From Paramormyrops kingsleyae (lineage: Eukaryota > Chordata > Actinopteri > Osteoglossiformes > Mormyridae): a stretch of DNA of 64,000 nt. The stretch covers positions 35,030,507 through 35,094,506 of the forward strand of contig NC_132803.1 in NCBI RefSeq assembly GCF_048594095.1, read 5' to 3'. Below are positions 1-20,600 of the stretch, piece after piece. The translations under genes were made by a program, and so were the position numbers. Within the stretch, counting starts at the first letter, position 1. Every line of letters starts with the position of its first letter. The notes below the pieces were generated by a model, which was not told the DNA's origin, ran no database searches, and saw nothing but the letters and a program-made list of their open reading frames with translations.

Positions 1-400
1 GGCCATCCATCTGCTGCAGCCAGGTGTTACGTGGGTGTCCCCTTGGCCAGGTCCAGCCACTTGGGTCCTCAGCAATGAGGATCCTGCGAGCCGGATCATC
101 CTCAGGTATTGTGCCTCTAGCTCACCTGTGTGGATTGTTGTCCTCTAGCAAACGCTCGTACGACACAAAGTCAAACCAGCGGTACCCAACGATTCTCCGA
201 AGAGACACAGTACCGAAGGAGTCCAGTCTTCGTCTCAGGTCACTGGATAGCGTCCATGTCTCACAGCCATACAGCAAGACAGGACCAGGAGTCTAAAGAC
301 TTGGACCTTTGTCCTCATGCAAATCGGGAGAGCCACACACCCCTTTCCAGCGACCTCATGACCTCCCATGTTCTTCCAATCTGTCTGCTGTAGGAAGAGT
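1..400 (-). mobile_element. LINE (non-LTR retrotransposon) C-terminal fragment
   Basis: Read on the minus strand, about 292-70 encodes a decayed peptide with the blocks CETWTLSSDLRRRLDSFG, RRIVGYRWFDFVS and YERLLED, and a later WTWPRGHPRNTWLQQ block. This pattern is typical of the region after the reverse transcriptase in fish non-LTR elements. The frame is broken and the left part runs off the window. It is probably a 5'-truncated dead copy. The exact clade is not assigned. Confidence 0.7.
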
Positions 401-404
401 CACC

Positions 405-730
405 AGAGACATGAATGTGACTGCCGAGGTAATAAGGTCGACATTCTCCCACGCAGACAGACACACTACTGATGGCTGTGCCCAAGAAGTCATTAAATGC
501 CCCTATCTTGGTCTTTAACCACACTGAAATAAGTGTCACAAGGGTGTAGCTGGTTTGACCTAAAATTTTCATGTACGGTTGATGTATTATTTTCTGTAAT
601 GTGTTCAACTTCAGTTTTTTAGTTGAACTGACTCAATTAGACAAACTGCACCACTAAAGCAGAATGATCCATTGGGTCAAAGCTTTAAACTGAGCGTGTG
701 CTTGAGTCACACATGTGCAAGTCCTGTGCA
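405..730. other. Intergenic, nothing recognised
   Basis: AT-rich sequence between the LINE fragment and the LTR-like segment. No gene or clear repeat structure is visible. Confidence 0.4.
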
Positions 731-1047
731 CGTCTCCGAGTAGAACCTCCAACAAGCCCACCATTACTCCTGTCCTGTGTTATGCCCCGATCGTCCGCTT
801 CTTCCGTGTGCCACGCCCCCTCGTTAACCCTGTGTGGATTCCCCATGTTTACCAGCTGTTCCTGATTGTTGTCATTAGTCCATTGTATTTAGTCCGCGTT
901 TCCGTTTGTTTCCCCAGTCCGGTCATTGTAATGTCAGCCTGTGTTTTGCCTGCTCCTTTTGTTGCTGCTTTGATTAAAACCCCGTGTTCTCCGATTCCTG
1001 GCGTCCTACACTTTTGTCTGCGTTCCGTGCGCCGTCAAGCGTGACAT
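731..1047 (+). mobile_element. LTR-like fragment (Gypsy-type solo LTR?)
   Basis: Pyrimidine-rich stretch with phrases common in fish Gypsy LTRs: a 'ccacgccccctcg' block, 'tatttagtccgcgtttcc', 'ttccccagtccgg', and a 'gattaaaaccccgtgttct' polyadenylation-type block. It ends near 'gcgtgaca'. No internal gag-pol was found beside it, so it would be a solo or broken LTR. The assignment rests on remembered family patterns only. Confidence 0.4.
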
Positions 1048-1228
1048 CCTCAGGTAAGAATGAAAAATGGAACCTGTACATGTAAATATTTGTCCTTATA
1101 TCTTAGTCAAGAACATGATTGCATGTTAAAGTTTTAAAGTTAGTATTGGGTAGAACATAGTTACACAGCAAATGTGCCAGTGTTAAATTAACACTGCATG
1201 GTGTCTATATGGGTCCACACCTTTAACA
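1048..1228. other. Intergenic, old repeat-like AT-rich DNA
   Basis: Contains 'ttaacactg'-type motifs often seen in decayed fish DNA transposons. No gene is visible. Confidence 0.3.
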
Positions 1229-1236
1229 CTTTACAG

Positions 1237-1414
1237 CAGGGATACCCAATCTTATCCGCAAAGGGCCGGTGTGTATGCGGGTTTTCGCTGCAACTCCCTA
1301 ATTAGATTACTAATTAGTGGACTGATTGGCTGAAAGTCTTCACAGCTGACCTACAGGTTATCCCAAAAACCTGCATACACACCGGCCCTTTGCGGATAAG
1401 ATTGGGTACCCCTG
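1237..1414. mobile_element. hAT-type MITE (copy 1)
   Basis: Palindromic element that begins CAGGGATACCCAATC and ends with the matching inverted sequence GGGTACCCCTG. It is flanked by an exact 8-bp direct repeat, CTTTACAG, at 1229-1236 and 1415-1422. An 8-bp target duplication with CAGGG-type ends is the hAT signature. There is no coding capacity. A second copy lies at 10904-11098. Confidence 0.85.
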
Positions 1415-1422
1415 CTTTACAG

Positions 1423-1966
1423 TATGCAGTGAGTGTTGTTTTTACAGTATTAATCTTTATTAATTCTAATAGTGTTCAATTTACACGATAGGGTAAGTCA
1501 ATGAGTCTCCACCTCCACAGATCTGCCCCATTTTAATATGCACACAAGTCATGAGGATCAGAAGAGCCAGCCCTGATTTACCCACCATCATGAGAAAGAC
1601 TATGACCAAAAAGGACCTTACAGCTTTTTCTTGTTTTATATTGAAGCTTTGCTGGCTCAGTTCTGACTGATCTTGGAGATTAGAGAGCTGTGGTCCTGGT
1701 TGTTTTTCTTATCCCCTGATATGTGGTTCTATAGCATGTTGATGTCAAGTCCGAGGAAAAACTCTAGGAGACGTACTGGACACGTCTCCTGAGTGGTATT
1801 TGTTTTAATGGGATGGGGGTGTATTTGATTGCCGGTCCTGCCCTTGGATGATTAACATATGCGGACAGGTGTCAGGACAGTTGTGATACCCTTTTCTGTG
1901 CTGCTCTTGGTACCACCCAATGGTACTGGATGTATATTTGCATAGCATGATACAGTACCGTCTTTG

Positions 1967-2026
<60 letters not shown>
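1423..2026. other. Intergenic DNA ending in a (TA)n/(CA)n microsatellite
   Basis: No gene is visible. From about 1969 there is a long (TA)n run that passes into (CA)n. The next transposon inserted into this microsatellite, as expected for an element that targets TA. Confidence 0.7.
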
Positions 2027-2030
<4 letters not shown>

Positions 2031-3244
2031 CACCTAAAGGATTATTAGGAACACCTGTTCAATTTCTCATTAATGCAATTATCTAATCAACCAATCACAT
2101 GGCAGTTGCTTCAATGCATTTAGGGGTGTGGTCCTGGTCAAGACAATCTCCTGAACTCCAAACTGAATGTCAGAATGGGAAAGAAAGGTGATTTAAGCAA
2201 TTTTGAGCGTGGCATGGTTGTTGGTGCCAGACGGGCCGGTCTGAGTATTTCACAATCTGCTCAGTTACTGGGATTTTCACGCACAACCATTTCTAGGGTT
2301 TACAAAGAATGGTGTGCAAAGGGAAAAACATCCAGTATGCGGCAGTCCTGTGGGCGAAAATGCCTTGTTGATGCTAGAGGTCAGAGGAGAATGGGCCGAC
2401 TGATTCAAGCTGATAGAAGAGCAACTTTGACTGAAATAACTTGTTACAACCGAGGTATGCAGCAAAGCATTTGTGAAGCCACAACACGCACAACCTTGAG
2501 GCGGATGGGCTACAACAGCAGAAGACCCCACCGGGTACCACTCATCTCCACTACAAATAGGAAAAAGAGGCTACAATTTGCACGAGCTCACCAAAATTGG
2601 ACAGTTGAAGACTGGAAAAATGTTGCCTGGTCTGATGAGTCTCGATTTCTGTTGAGACATTCAAATGGTAGAGTCAGAATTTGGCGTAAACAGAATGAGA
2701 ACATGGATCCATCATGCCTTGTTACCACTGTGCAGGCTGGTGGTGGTGGTGTAATGGTGTGGGGGATGTTTTCTTGGCACACTTTAGGCCCCTTAGTGCC
2801 AATTGGGCATCGTTTAAATGCCACGGCCTACCTGAGCATTGTTTCTGACCATGTCCATCCCTTTATGACCACCATGTACCCATCCTCTGATGGCTACTTC
2901 CAGCAGGATAATGCACCATGTCACAAAGCTCGAATCATTTCAAATTGGTTTCTTGAACATGACAATGAGTTCACTGTACTAAAATGGCCCCCACAGTCAG
3001 CAGATTTCAACCCAATAGAGCATCTTTGGGATGTGGTGGAACGGGAGCTTCGTGCCCTGGATGTGCATCCCACAAATCTCCATCAACTGCAAGATGCTAT
3101 CCTATCAATATGGGCCAACATTTCTAAAGAATGCTTTCAGCACCTTGTTGAATCAATGCCACGTAGAATTAAGGCAGTTCTGAAGGCGAAAGGGGGTCAA
3201 ACACCGTATTAGTATGGTGTTCCTAATAATCCTTTAGGTGAGTG
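2027..3244 (+). mobile_element. Complete Tc1/mariner transposon, DD36E-spaced
   Basis: A 1218-bp element with perfect 29-bp terminal inverted repeats (start CACTCACCTAAAGG, end CCTTTAGGTGAGTG). A TA follows the right end. On the left the target base pair lies in a TA/CA microsatellite. It contains one uninterrupted transposase gene. Size, terminal repeats and catalytic spacing fit the DD36E 'Incomer' type of fish Tc1/mariner elements (family assignment from general knowledge). Confidence 0.9.
2175..3212 (+). CDS. Tc1/mariner transposase, intact, 345 aa
   Basis: Cut-and-paste transposase of the transposon at 2027-3244. The N-terminal half (about residues 10-120) carries paired-type helix-turn-helix DNA-binding motifs, for example SISQSAQLLGFSRTTISRVY at 24-43. 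The RNase-H-like catalytic domain follows. The catalytic acids are D154 in AWSDESRF, D245 in YFQQDNAPCH and E282 in FNPIEHLW. Counting gives 36 residues between the second Asp and the Glu, not the 34 of classical Tc1. The ATG lies about 150 bp inside the left terminal repeat. The TAG stop falls just before the right repeat. No stop or frameshift is present and the length is normal for the family, so the protein could be functional. Its expression and activity are unknown. Confidence 0.9.
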   Translation: MGKKGDLSNFERGMVVGARRAGLSISQSAQLLGFSRTTISRVYKEWCAKGKTSSMRQSCGRKCLVDARGQRRMGRLIQADRRATLTEITCYNRGMQQSICEATTRTTLRRMGYNSRRPHRVPLISTTNRKKRLQFARAHQNWTVEDWKNVAWSDESRFLLRHSNGRVRIWRKQNENMDPSCLVTTVQAGGGGVMVWGMFSWHTLGPLVPIGHRLNATAYLSIVSDHVHPFMTTMYPSSDGYFQQDNAPCHKARIISNWFLEHDNEFTVLKWPPQSADFNPIEHLWDVVERELRALDVHPTNLHQLQDAILSIWANISKECFQHLVESMPRRIKAVLKAKGGQTPY

Positions 3245-3246
3245 TA

Positions 3247-3921
3247 TGTATGTATGTATGTATATATATATATATAAAAATTTCCACTGCACTTGTGATG
3301 AATAGGGCAAGAGAACAAAAACCACAGAAATGGCTCTTATGTGCCAGCCAGTGACTATGAAAAACCGATTGTTTTGTTTCTCTTCTAAGCCTAGGCTCTC
3401 TAGGAAGGATATCCAGACCCTATATGTACCTCTACAATTGAGGTTTCTTTGGGGATGCACAGATATCAGAACTACACTACTCAAACAAATTAGCATACAC
3501 AGGCAGCCCAGAAAACTAACAATAAAATGTGGTAAAGACTCATGGTGGATCTCTAAAAATTAAGCTTAATGAAAATCTGAATATTAAATGAGCAAAGTGA
3601 TTTGATTTGTTCTTCTATCCCAAGTTGTGGTCTAAAAACAAAAGGTACTGTTCCTAGCCACTGTATCTTATAGCTATTTATGCAAGGATGCAACAATGCG
3701 TTGTAATAAAGTGGACTGTTGCATTAAACTGGCTTTTGGGCTATTTAGTTGTTTCAAATTATATTCATTAGTTGAGCATGAGCAGTTTTATTGGTTTTAA
3801 GTGCAAAAACCTAATGTATTAGATTGACTACTTTAACTTAAAGTGACTTGAAAAAATTATATTAACCGAACTTGAAAAAATAAAGTAATACTTTAAGTTG
3901 ATCCAATGTTTCATTTTTTAC
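3247..3921. other. Intergenic, AT-rich with (GTAT)n/(TA)n
   Basis: Starts with a short GTAT/TA microsatellite at about 3243-3275 that continues the one interrupted by the transposon. The rest is AT-rich and shows no gene. The end (about 3830-3925) looks like a decayed repeat terminus (ttttttacagtg). Confidence 0.4.
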
Positions 3922-4250
3922 AGTGCAGGACACCTGCAATCCTAGACACTCAGACTCCTAGCTCAGTCTCTTGAGAGCCCCAATCAGAGCCTCCACTGAC
4001 TCCGCTTAGATCACAGCATCATCGGCAAAGTCAAGATCAGTAAATCTTTCTTCACCAACGGATGCCCCACAGCTGCTGGACCCCATGAGCCTGCCCAACA
4101 CCCAGTCCATCCAAGCATTTATCAGAATAGGAGCAAGAACACACCCCTGGCGAACCCCAGAATAAATTGGGAAGAACGCAGAGGTTCTCCCTCCACTCTG
4201 CACAGCACTCACGGTACCAGTGTATTGGCCAGCCATGATGTCCAGCAACT
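3922..4250 (-). mobile_element. LINE reverse-transcriptase fragment
   Basis: Minus-strand translation gives MLDIMAGQYTGTVSAVQSG, then GVRQGCVLAPILINAWMDWV and DLDFADDAVI. These are reverse-transcriptase motifs, including the catalytic F-A-D-D box. A stop follows the box and similarity continues to about 3930. Same orientation and style as the 1-400 fragment, so both may come from one LINE type. The rest of the element is missing. Confidence 0.8.
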
Positions 4251-4339
4251 ATTCTATGAGCAAATAAGTAAATATTAGGCGTAATATATCAGACTTTAAA
4301 TACAGAGCCTAGACTTCCTGCTGAACAATTTTGAGTTTG

Positions 4340-4375
4340 CTGTCATTTGATATAATATATATATATATATATATA
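4340..4375. repeat. (TA)n microsatellite
   Basis: Short run of TA dinucleotides between the LINE fragment and the ppp2cb promoter region. Confidence 0.8.
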
Positions 4376-4439
4376 GGAAAGAAAGCTTTCAGTGTTGTAA
4401 TCTTAATTATAAACTGCCGCTAGTTCGAAACAAACACCG

Positions 4440-5006
4440 ACAACCTCCAGACTACTCCTTACTACTTTACTTTCGGCACAAAATGGTGTCGATCCTCCAC
4501 ATCGCTAGGCGGCGCAAAGAGCACCGGAGAGCACCGCGAGGAGCCTACGTCGACTGCTGGAGTGTCATTTTTAATTTTTTTCCTCTCCGCAGTTCAAAAT
4601 GCCATTGTGATGACGCAGGAACGTGCTCGGACGAAGGCAAGCGGCCATTACGCGGCTCAGTTTCCCTACGAAGGTCGGAGGGAGGAGGGAGCTAAGCTAG
4701 CTAGTTAGCCTGGTAGCCAGCTCCTGACGCCATAGAAAATCACACACACACCTTCCTAAGACGCGCACTCGACGGCGGGGGGGGAGCTTTGCAGACCACA
4801 AGCGTGTGGACACATGAAAACTGGGTTAAACCTGAAATAGAAGGGTCCGCTTCGACCGAGAGGCTGCGCGAAGCTGCACCTGATTTCAAGTGAAAATAAA
4901 ATAATCATCGTTATCTAGTGGTTTACGCGGCGAACGTTAAGTTAGCGCAGCTACCGATAGAAATAGCGTGAAAGGGGGTGAAGGCCGTCGTCGGAGTGCG
5001 TTTAAA
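4440..5006 (+). promoter_or_regulatory. ppp2cb promoter and 5' UTR region
   Basis: GC- and CpG-richer than its surroundings, directly upstream of the ppp2cb ATG at 5007. It includes a run of eight G at about 4777. The transcription start cannot be placed from sequence alone. Confidence 0.5.
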
Positions 5007-13781
<8,775 letters not shown>

Positions 13782-14391
13782 ATCCCCTACCGATGACATT
13801 TGTATGTGTAAATGTGTGTATATGTATGAGCAGGGTTACAACATGAAAGTACTAACATGGACCAAAATGTGCCATACTAGCGGTAAGCATTTAGTGCACA
13901 CATACAGTTTGCCCAGTGTCTCAGTACTGCAACAACATGCCGCATTTATCCTTCAGCTCAAGTCTCAAAAGCCTGCTGTATACGATGGTAGTAATGGGTT
14001 TCTTTTTTTCCCCTTTTTTTCGGGTGGGTGGGGGGGGGGTGTTCCTTGAACTGTACATTGAAGAGGACTTGCGTGACTTGCTTTGCTTATTTCAAATTTA
14101 CTGGACAAAATACATTTTTGCGACAATTAGCAATGCCAGGCATGTGAAATATGGTATTTTTAATGTACAAGCTTACCGACCCCCCACACTTTCCTCCAGC
14201 GGACACTATCCTGTTATGAATGCATAGTTGAAGGGAGAAACCTCTTCCTCTTCTGGAGTGTATGCTGTCATGTAAAGAGCCCTCCCTCCCTCCCCCTCTC
14301 ACCCACCCACTGTTAAATCTTACTGTTTACTGTACTTTTTTCTGTATATTTGTCATGAAGTGATTGCATCTTCTTTGGTGTATTTGAACCA

Positions 14392-14397
14392 ATTAAA
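14392..14397 (+). terminator. ppp2cb polyadenylation signal (ATTAAA)
   Basis: ATTAAA about 610 bp after the ppp2cb stop, the last plausible signal before the convergent ubxn8 gene. Confidence 0.6.
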
Positions 14398-14470
14398 GTA
14401 CTTTTGATCATTAACAGTCTGTGGCCAGTGACTTGCTGTAGTTCTCAGTAAATAACTGATGAGGTCATCA

Positions 14471-14476
14471 TTTATT
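14471..14476 (-). terminator. ubxn8 polyadenylation signal (AATAAA)
   Basis: AATAAA on the minus strand, about 135 bp past the ubxn8 stop. The two convergent genes end within about 100 bp of each other. Confidence 0.6.
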
Positions 14477-14608
14477 GCAACAGAGTCCTTGGTGGTGCAG
14501 AGGTCCCACGATCCACAGATCTGAGACACAGCAGCATTTCTGAGTCTATCCCACCAACTACTGGCTCACTCAGGTAGAAGCTAGCTGTAGGTGTAACATC
14601 TTAAACCT

Positions 14609-17600
14609 TCAGTCACTTAAATGATGAATCTCAGACTGGGGGAGATCCATCTCTTCCACATTGAGGACCGTGTCTGTGTCAATGCCAGCATCTTCCAGGC
14701 TCAAGTCCTTTTCCATCCGTAGGGGCCTTCGAGGGTAAGAGGTGCAAATAGCATAGATGTGTGGTGGGAATCCACTCTTAAGCATCCAGTCCAGGAGAAC
14801 CTGCACAAAATGGTAATCTATGTCAGCTTCTTTTTCCACTGACTTCATCAGTCCACAGTCCTAGTCTTTATCTATAGGAGTGTGTGTCATGAGCTCAGAT
14901 GTTAGTGCACAAAGCATTTAAACTGACAAATGTACAACATACCCTTGAGCTGTGTGATTTAAAGAACTTGCGCTGAATTGTTCGACCACTAGGACATCTC
15001 AGGACCACCCTCACCATCTAAGAAAGGGTTAAGGTTTATTCAACAGAATTTAGTTTAAAAATAAAAAATCAAATGTGCGATTTTCCTTTAATTCCCACCC
15101 AAGGCCTGTTTATGAGAAGTTATTCGTTTAACACCAAGAGTAGCTCAGGTCTCATGGTTGCTCTCGTTCCTAAATTTAGTACTTTGCTGACATGACATGC
15201 AAGTGATGAAATGACTGAACGCAACAGAAGTTTACACAACTCCCACTGCCCTGGAGCCTAAAATGAATAGGCTAATAAACATTCACACAGCAGTCAATCT
15301 ATTTTACAGAATCATCTGCAATGTAATGAATTTTTGCAGGAAAACACAACAGATAGCTACAATTTTAACTGCTGTGGATAGGATTAATCAATAAAATTCC
15401 CACAGCTCAAGAAATCCTGAAAAATAGAAACAGTATTCAGTAAAAAAACATTTGTTTCAAATGTATTTCTACATCTGTGACAATACGGAAGAGGATTAGG
15501 GCCACCATGAAAATATTATTTGAATTCTGACTTTAATGTCAGAATTCTGACTTTTTTCTCAGAATTCTGAGTTTTTTCTCAGAATTCTGGACTTTTTTCT
15601 CAGAATTCTGAGTTTAGAAAAAAAAAAGTCAGAATTCTGGGAAAAAAGTCAGAATTCTGAGATTAAAGTCAGAATTCAAAAAATATTTTCATGGTGGCCC
15701 TAATCCTCTTCCGTAGTGACAATACATGTAAATACACCCAAATACTGAAGGAGACCGAACCCTGTTAAAAAAAATACAATTAAAATAAAACTTACCCCCT
15801 CAGCATTTTCTGGTGGTTCATCTGGTAAAACTACAACCTTTTCAAAACAGGGAAACAATTTGATTATAATCCAGCATCAAGAATAATCACAGTGACAACT
15901 CCATTTTCAATTAAGCACTGAGCTTTTAATTGCAATTGTAAGCAATCGATTTACTTCCATTTTGATCTTAAAAATCTTTTAAACGAACAGTGTGATCCCT
16001 GATAGGTAATTATACTGCCTCTGCCTCAAATTCTGTATTGATTCAAGTCTGCAGTTGCAAAATGAGGCAGCTGGTAAATATTGATATTTATAATACTGAT
16101 ACTGATATTTATAATGTTCAGGAACTGGAAACTTTGGGGGGGGGGGGGGAAACTCAGAAATAGGGATGAATACATTCTTCATTGGGAATAAATGGCACTG
16201 CTGTATCTGACTATGTATTATAAGGGGAGGCAAAACCGCATGGCAATGCTCATGCCGCTACACAGCCAGCCTGTAACTGATAGATTAGCTAGCTAGCTAG
16301 CTAATATGCTAAAAATGTCTGGCTTCGCATTCGATAACTTGCTACATTTCCATTTCTTCAAGAAACGGTAGCATTGAACTACCTAATGTTCAATAATTAG
16401 CCCAATAACCACCACCTCATTTTAATACAGAGTTTATAGGCAACACAGAGCATTAACACTTTTCATTCAGTAATTAAATGTCATTTGACTGATTAATAAA
16501 AATAAATAACTATGCCTCCTGAGGATAAGTTGGCCCGTCTTATTGAATGCTTTTATTTACTCCACTAATCTGAAAATGTAGGTGTTCACTGGCCGCAAGT
16601 TTTTCTCCTCGCAGCAGAAAAAAAGGACTTCAGTCCTGTCTGTGTAGACTCCTACACAGTCGATCAAAGTCGCACTGGAATGTACCAAATCCTGCATGGG
16701 GAGCAAATAGTCGCTTCAGATAGCACGCCACCTGCGTCTGGATGAGGGAAATGTTTTGGGAGGTGACCAAATTTGTAAAAAAAAAAAAAAATATTAAATA
16801 AGTGCCCCACAATCTGGCCCCAGATAAGTGGTAGAGAATGAATGAATGAATGAATGAATGAATGAATCCAAAGAACCTATTGGTGGTACATTCCGGGGCC
16901 TGTATCACAAATTCGGATTTCTTGCTTAGCCAGATAATTTGTCAGATTTAAGGTATCCCATTTTAAATGGACTCTCTTCATTCACTTAGCCCAAACTACT
17001 TTAATCCTGAAAAAGACTAACAATGGATACCACCTTGCTGCCCCTGTACATGAAGGATAAAAGAGATAAAAACCTAAAACACTTATAATTTAAAATGATT
17101 TCTTTAAATAAACCTGCTCAGTAGAAAAAAAACAACCCAACAATATCCTTATAGAAAATTGTTTAGTACAGCACTCAATTTTCTTCACATAACAATGACA
17201 TATTCCACTATTTGCTCTTAAAAAAAACATTCCAGAAATTTACTTGGAACCCTGAGCAAGTCACAACAGACATGCAAATTAATGTGCAGTTTGTTTCTGT
17301 GCACACTTAGCATTCATCATGAGTCAACAAAGAGGTGCTGTTCACATTCCTAGGTAGGTGCTTGCTTTGCCCTTAAAAACAAAAAATCCATCTCTAACCT
17401 TAAAAAAAATCAAGAATGACTGTCAGTTGTGGGCTTAGGAGGGTTAGTAAAGTTTTAAAGAGATTAAAAGCAAACTGTAACTTGGCTGCCCTGCCCTGCT
17501 TAGCCCCACCATGTAACACTGTTGGTAACATCTACTGTCTGGGTTGGAGTTGAAGCACCACTTGTCTTCGCATTTTATTTTGAGGGCAGCGGCTGCTATG

Positions 17601-20600
17601 TGTGGCATCTGTGTTTGTCCGACTCAAATATCCACTAGGACTAGCTGCGCCCTTTGGGGGGGGTGGGGGGGCGGAATTCAGATATTGGATAGCTCACCCT
17701 CTTTTCTTTTGGAACGTCAGCTTTGGCAGGAATGTGGCTGACAGTTTCTGGCAACTTCCTCCTCCGAATGGCCTTCACATTTGGAGACTCATCAATGTCC
17801 TCATCCTTTAGGTGTTCTGTGGAAGGATCTCCCTCCTGCAGTGGCAACAATGGAGATGAACACTGTCAAGGACGGCCACAAGCTACCAAGAACGACCGAC
17901 AGGAGCGGACCTGGTAGTCTATAGCATTTAGCTGAACCTGTAATGCTCAGCACATTGGTCGACACTTCTGGGCCCAGTGGAATGCTCCAATAGAAAAATC
18001 CAGCTGTATGAATAGGTAGATTTGATACTTAGGGAGGTGTTAACAGTGTTTAATCAATACTGCAAAACATAGTTTGCCTACCACAGTGTTTCCCAATCTG
18101 GTCCCTGGGGACCCACAGACTGTCCACGTTCCCCGTAGAGCAAAAATGTGGGCTGTCTGTAGGACCCTGTGGACTGGATTGGGATACACTGGCATACAAT
18201 ACAAATTAACATAGGCCAAACAACACAGGGCACAGAGGAGGGGGACATCCTGGATGGCATGCTGGACCCTCACAGGGCACAAACACATCCTCACAAACAG
18301 TACAGCCAATTAACCCAAAGGCACATCTTTGGACTGTGGGACACGTACAAGATGAAAACTCGTGTGACCTGGAGAGAACATGCAAACTCCACACACAGAG
18401 CAGAGGCTGGCTTCAAACCCCTAACCCTGGAGGTGTGAGGTGACAGTGCTGCCCACTAAGCCACCAAACAGGAATTCAGCACCTACCCCTAATAGCTGCC
18501 CCCGTGTCAGCTTCCAGGCCTCTCCCGTCATGCGGTAGAAGCGCTGCTCCTTATTGTGGAGCCGGGCTTCCTGGCGTGGCTTCAGCACAGACTCCTGATA
18601 GGTTGAAGCCTGACGGGTTCAAAAAAAAAAAAAAAAAAGTCATCAAAATAAAAACAAAATGCTTCATCTCTTTTTCATCTAACTAACAGGGAAACAAATG
18701 TTTTTTTCCCCAAAATATATGTTTCCCTACAACAGACATCTGCAGTAGGCGAACTGAGAGAGGATGCCATCCTAATGTTAGCAAAATTTCAAAAGTGCAT
18801 CCCCTAGTTAACCTGGCTCCCCCTCCACCCCCCAGCGGAGAGAGTGCTGCGGGTGTTGTGAGCATCCGTTTGGTTAGCGTGTGTGTATGTGTGTGTGTGT
18901 GTGTGTGGGGTGTTGATTGGCTGTGAGCAGTCAGGGGCGTCCCGCCATTGGGCCATCTCCCTGTTAAAAATTAAACAAATCGCCAACTGGATGTCTGTAT
19001 TGCAAAGTCCACATAAACATGCAAAGCCTTCTGGAAGTGTGAAAGCTTATACTTATAGTTTGTGAGCTACTCCCATTATGTTGCATACAACATGTTGCAT
19101 GTTTTAATGGAAAAAATATTGCCATTAGCGGCGCATTCAGGTGCAGCAGGACGACTGCACATCTGTACCTTCTCACTGTGTCTCTCCTGCTGGTCTTTCC
19201 TGGCCAACTCTCGTTTCTGACTCACATCTTCATCTGAATTTAAACACAATATCTGCATACATTTCATTTACAGGAAAATGACTGATAAATTTCAGTACCA
19301 CCTTTTTATGAAATGTACAGTACTGTGCAAAAGCCTTAGGCAGCCAAAGGAAATGTGCAAAGCTATTTATCTGGGTAGTAAGTGCACATTTGCTCAGAAC
19401 AAAAACATTACTTAACAGAGTATATGCAAAGTAAGAGTAACACTAAAACAGGGGTCTCCAACTCCGGTCCTGGAGAGCTACTGTCCAGTAGGTTTTCTGT
19501 CCCACTTGGCTTCTGATGGGCCACACCTGTTCCTGGTATTTACCTGAGAACAGGTGTGGCTCATCAGAAGCTGGGTATGATAGAAAACCTACTGGACGGT
19601 AGCTCTCCAGGACCGGAGTTGGAGACCCCTGCACTAAAAACTAACAGGAATATCTTCTGTTCTCCCAAAATTCACTCATGTCTTGCTGGATGGCAAGAAG
19701 TTCCAAACTTCTCCTCAGGGGACCACAGTTATTCCATGCATTTGTTGAATTTCACCATCAGCTTGCTTAATTAATTAGCTTAATTAGTTAGAAAAGAAAA
19801 AAGTTGGTGATGTGCTGATTAGCTGAACATGGAGTGCTAGTGGTCCAGTAAAAAAATACATTGATGTATTGCATGGTTGCTGCAAATACCGGGGCAATTT
19901 TAGGAGAGGTTTTAGAATGGTTAAGCTGACACACTTTAAAAGAGATAAAATCACAGTTTTGCACCAACATGAATAAAAAAATTATTTTCCTTGACTGCCT
20001 AAGACTTTTGCACAGTACTGTACGTATTACAACTTTATATGACTAGCTGGGTGAAAATTTCCAATACGTTTGTTACGCCTGTTCATCCTAAACTACTAGG
20101 CCCTTCTGGTTTTAATTTACTATGGGGATTATTCATATGAGGGCAAGAGGTTAACTGAAGCTGAATCTTGCACAGAACACTGGTTGTCATTATTTCGGAA
20201 ATGCCCCGAGAAACTGAAACGCACTTACATTCAGAGCGAGCCTGAGGCGTGGGAGATGAAGGGGAGGAGGACCTCAGCCGGGTATACAGCAGGGACAAGA
20301 GCCAGCTGGACAGGACGAGCAGGAACAGACCCCGTCCCATCAACAGCAAAGCAGCTTTAAAATCTGCGACAAAACATGCAAATGCTGGCCCACAATATGC
20401 ACCTGATTTACGTGGAGCAACAACAAACAACGCCGGGCTGTACGCAGCAATGTCTGCGAACGCCATTATCTGCACGGTGGTCGCATTTCATAGACCGTTA
20501 AATTCGTGTTATTATCGTCTAAAGATATTGCTGTTCCGCCTTAGAATAAATAAGTACATGTTGCAAATTATGCAGACAACTCACCCTTCTTGTAATTCCT

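Noticed and set aside
715..1044. 109-codon plus-strand frame
   Set aside because: Falls in LTR-like, pyrimidine-rich non-coding sequence; the hydrophobic translation is a composition effect.
16630..16908. Possible extra ubxn8 exon
   Set aside because: The exons at 17698 and 15837 join in phase without it, and its translation does not resemble UBXN8; the UBX strand block CPSG lies at 14943-15017.
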